From: Sphingobium sp. WTD-1
GTDB taxonomy: Bacteria > Pseudomonadota > Alphaproteobacteria > Sphingomonadales > Sphingomonadaceae
Length of the DNA: 64,000 bases
Assembly: GCF_030128825.1 (NCBI RefSeq)
Contig: NZ_CP119127.1
Location: 3,410,001 to 3,474,000 of the forward strand
Direction of reading: 5' to 3'
Both the position numbers and the translations under genes were made by a program. Shown here in pieces: positions 62,401-64,000 of the stretch (the stretch's first letter is position 1; the number at the start of each line of letters is the position of its first letter). The notes under the pieces are model-generated. The model did not search any database. It was not told the DNA's origin and saw only the letters and a program-made list of their open reading frames with translations.

Positions 62401-64000
62401 TCAGAAACGGGCCCGCACGCCGGCCATCAGCGTGGTGCCATAATCGGTGTAGCCCGCGAAGCGATCGTCCCGGACATATTGCCACTGGACGCCGCCGGTC
62501 ACGTTGATGCCCTGCACCACGAATGTGACATTGGGCGTGACCTTGTAGGAAATGTCGAAGTCCAGGCTGCCGAACGCCGCGTCGTTATTGGCCGCCAGCC
62601 CCGCGCCGCCGACGTCGCGCAGCACCTTGCCGCGCCAGCTATAGCTGGCCCGCGCGCCGACCGGCCCCTTTTCGTAGAAGGCGGTCAGGTTGAAGCTGTC
62701 GCCGGCCACGTCGGTCAGGTCGTCGCGGAAGGTGGTGCCGTCGGACAGGGCATAGGTGCCCTTGCTCTTGGTATGGGTGTAATTGGCCTGGAAGCCCAGG
62801 CCATCGAACGGCGCCGGCAGCATCTTGAACAGTTGCTGATAGGCGATCTCGATCCCCGCGACATAGGCATTGCCGCCATTTTGCGGCGCGGTCAGGCGAT
62901 AGATCTGGCCATCCAGGTCGAAATTGCGAGTCTGCTGGAAGACGAAGGTCGTGATGTCCTTGTAGAAGGCGCCACCGATCAGCGCGCTGCCCGGCGCGAA
63001 ATACCATTCGACCGTGCCGTCATATTGCCAGGCCTCGAACGGCCGCAGTTCGGGATTGCCGCCCACCGCCGTCAGCACGGTCGGGTTGGAATTGATCGTC
63101 AGGCGCGGCGCCAGGTCGGCCAGCGACGGCCGGGTGATGACCTTCGACGCGGCCAGATGCATCTGCAGGTTCGACGTGAACTCCGCGACCAGGTTGAGCG
63201 AGGGAAGAAAATTCCCGTAATTGCGCTCATAGCTGACCGGCAGCGCCGCGCTGCCATTGTCGGCATAGCCCGACGATGTCTGGCGGGTATGGGCATAGCG
63301 CAGGCCCGCGTCGCCCCGGATGGTCATGCCGCCCAGCGGCAGGCTGAACTCCGCCATGCCATAGCCGCCGATGATCCGTTCATCGATGGCATAGCTGTTG
63401 CGCCGGTCGCCACGGGTCAGTGGCGCGTCGAGCAGCGCCTCCTTGCCGGTCGCCGCGTCCCAGAAACGGTCGGGATCGGGCATGACCCAATTCGTCGGCA
63501 GATTGCCGCCCACGCCGCTCAGGAAATCATCGACCGGGAAGGCCTCGAAATAGCTATCGTCGAAGCGCTGGCCGGATATGCCACTGGTGAAGTTAATGTC
63601 GCGACGGTTATAGGTCCGGTCGCGCTTTTCATATTTGGCGCCGAAGCGCAGCGCCTGCACCACGCCGCTCAGCTCGCGCGTCACGTCGAAGGTCGCGGCC
63701 CGCTGGCGATCGAGCGAGTCATTGACGCGATATTCGATCCGGCGGCCGGGCAAGGTGGTCGATTGCGTCAGGTCGGCGGTCAGGAACTCCAGGTTCGGCA
63801 ACCGCTCGCCCACCTTGCCATAGTCGAATGCGACCTGGCCGACGCTGCCGAGCAGGCGGGTGCGATAGATGGGCGTGGGCGTATTGGAATAGGCCCGGCC
63901 CAAGCTCGCGTCGGCGGCCAGCGTCCAGCCATTGGCGGACCATTTGGCGTTCGCGCCGATCAGCCAATTCTCATATTCCAGCCGCGACGTCTCGCGACCG
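62401..64000 (-). CDS. TonB-dependent receptor, C-terminal part (5' end outside window)
   Basis: Outer-membrane beta-barrel receptor. The frame is open to the right edge of the window, so the signal, TonB box and plug are missing; a TTG at 63903 is only internal. At least 530 residues of barrel remain, with alternating aromatic strands (FGSLDFDISYKV, VTFVVQGINVTGGVQWQY) and the C-terminal Phe (VRARF) needed for barrel assembly. Downstream alkaline phosphatase suggests a phosphorylated substrate. Its pattern resembles the large sphingomonad TonB receptor class. Confidence 0.9.
   Translation of the reverse strand, partial: GRETSRLEYENWLIGANAKWSANGWTLAADASLGRAYSNTPTPIYRTRLLGSVGQVAFDYGKVGERLPNLEFLTADLTQSTTLPGRRIEYRVNDSLDRQRAATFDVTRELSGVVQALRFGAKYEKRDRTYNRRDINFTSGISGQRFDDSYFEAFPVDDFLSGVGGNLPTNWVMPDPDRFWDAATGKEALLDAPLTRGDRRNSYAIDERIIGGYGMAEFSLPLGGMTIRGDAGLRYAHTRQTSSGYADNGSAALPVSYERNYGNFLPSLNLVAEFTSNLQMHLAASKVITRPSLADLAPRLTINSNPTVLTAVGGNPELRPFEAWQYDGTVEWYFAPGSALIGGAFYKDITTFVFQQTRNFDLDGQIYRLTAPQNGGNAYVAGIEIAYQQLFKMLPAPFDGLGFQANYTHTKSKGTYALSDGTTFRDDLTDVAGDSFNLTAFYEKGPVGARASYSWRGKVLRDVGGAGLAANNDAAFGSLDFDISYKVTPNVTFVVQGINVTGGVQWQYVRDDRFAGYTDYGTTLMAGVRARF

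Overview
The window is GC-rich, almost fully coding chromosomal DNA (56 protein genes annotated, two cut by the window ends; no rRNA, tRNA, insertion sequence or CRISPR array seen). Codon habits, a TonB-dependent receptor ending in Phe, several PQQ alcohol dehydrogenases and the large stock of CoA-ester catabolic genes fit an alphaproteobacterium of the Sphingomonadaceae (Sphingobium/Novosphingobium/Sphingomonas type). The genus is an inference. Housekeeping genes (pncB, pit-type phosphate carrier, CorA-type carrier, Na+/H+ antiporter, ilvD) sit among accessory catabolic operons.

Layout. 1-8955: two plus-strand beta-oxidation-like sets (HTD2/MaoC hydratase, acyl-CoA dehydrogenase, thiolase; then CaiB/BaiF CoA-transferase, SDR, crotonase, methylsuccinyl-CoA-dehydrogenase-like ACAD), separated by an EamA permease and a small cytochrome c. 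9002-16389 (minus): one apparent operon tetR > fbiC > npdG > cofE > cofD > cofC > thiolase, i.e. a complete set for coenzyme F420 synthesis plus its NADPH reductase. 16485-29236 (plus, divergent): a ten-gene operon with a 4-hydroxyacid-type kinase, SDR, ACAD10/11-type dehydrogenase, MFS carrier, acyl-CoA ligase, PQQ dehydrogenase, fused hydratase/3-hydroxyacyl-CoA dehydrogenase, Ltp2-like thiolase fold protein with its DUF35 partner, and an exported SMP-30-type lactonase. 29492-36168 (minus): quinone oxidoreductase, SnoaL-like protein, luciferase-like (LLM) oxidoreductase and a double CoA-transferase in one operon; flavin reductase and crotonase in another. 36263-41705: TetR regulator, second PQQ dehydrogenase, carboxylesterase and crotonase. 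41803-47705: NAD and ion-transport housekeeping genes. 47804-51606: sterol-desaturase-family hydroxylase, VOC protein, SDR, Ddn-type (F420) reductase, EthD and SnoaL-like proteins. 51780-54663: LysR regulator and ilvD. 54666-64000: S9 peptidase, TetR, DUF1214 protein, sulfotransferase, Zn-alcohol dehydrogenase, alkaline phosphatase and a TonB receptor.

How it may work together. The most striking feature is an inducible-looking F420 operon embedded in catabolic DNA of a Gram-negative. Its tetR is divergent from an operon whose enzyme set resembles the levulinate (lva) / ACAD10-ACAD11 route, in which a 4-hydroxyacyl-CoA is phosphorylated and isomerised to the 3-hydroxyacyl-CoA. A palindrome built on TGCAAT/ATTGCA lies in the shared promoter, and related elements recur upstream of the thiolase, both CoA-transferase units, the 36.2-kb crotonase, the second tetR and the second PQQ dehydrogenase. 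This suggests one or two TetR regulons covering the catabolic genes. Two candidate F420 users (LLM protein at 31.1-32.1 kb, Ddn-family protein at 50.1-50.6 kb) lie in the same window. The substrate cannot be read from sequence; the gene content suggests a lactone/4-hydroxy or branched cyclic (terpenoid or steroid-like) carboxylic acid.
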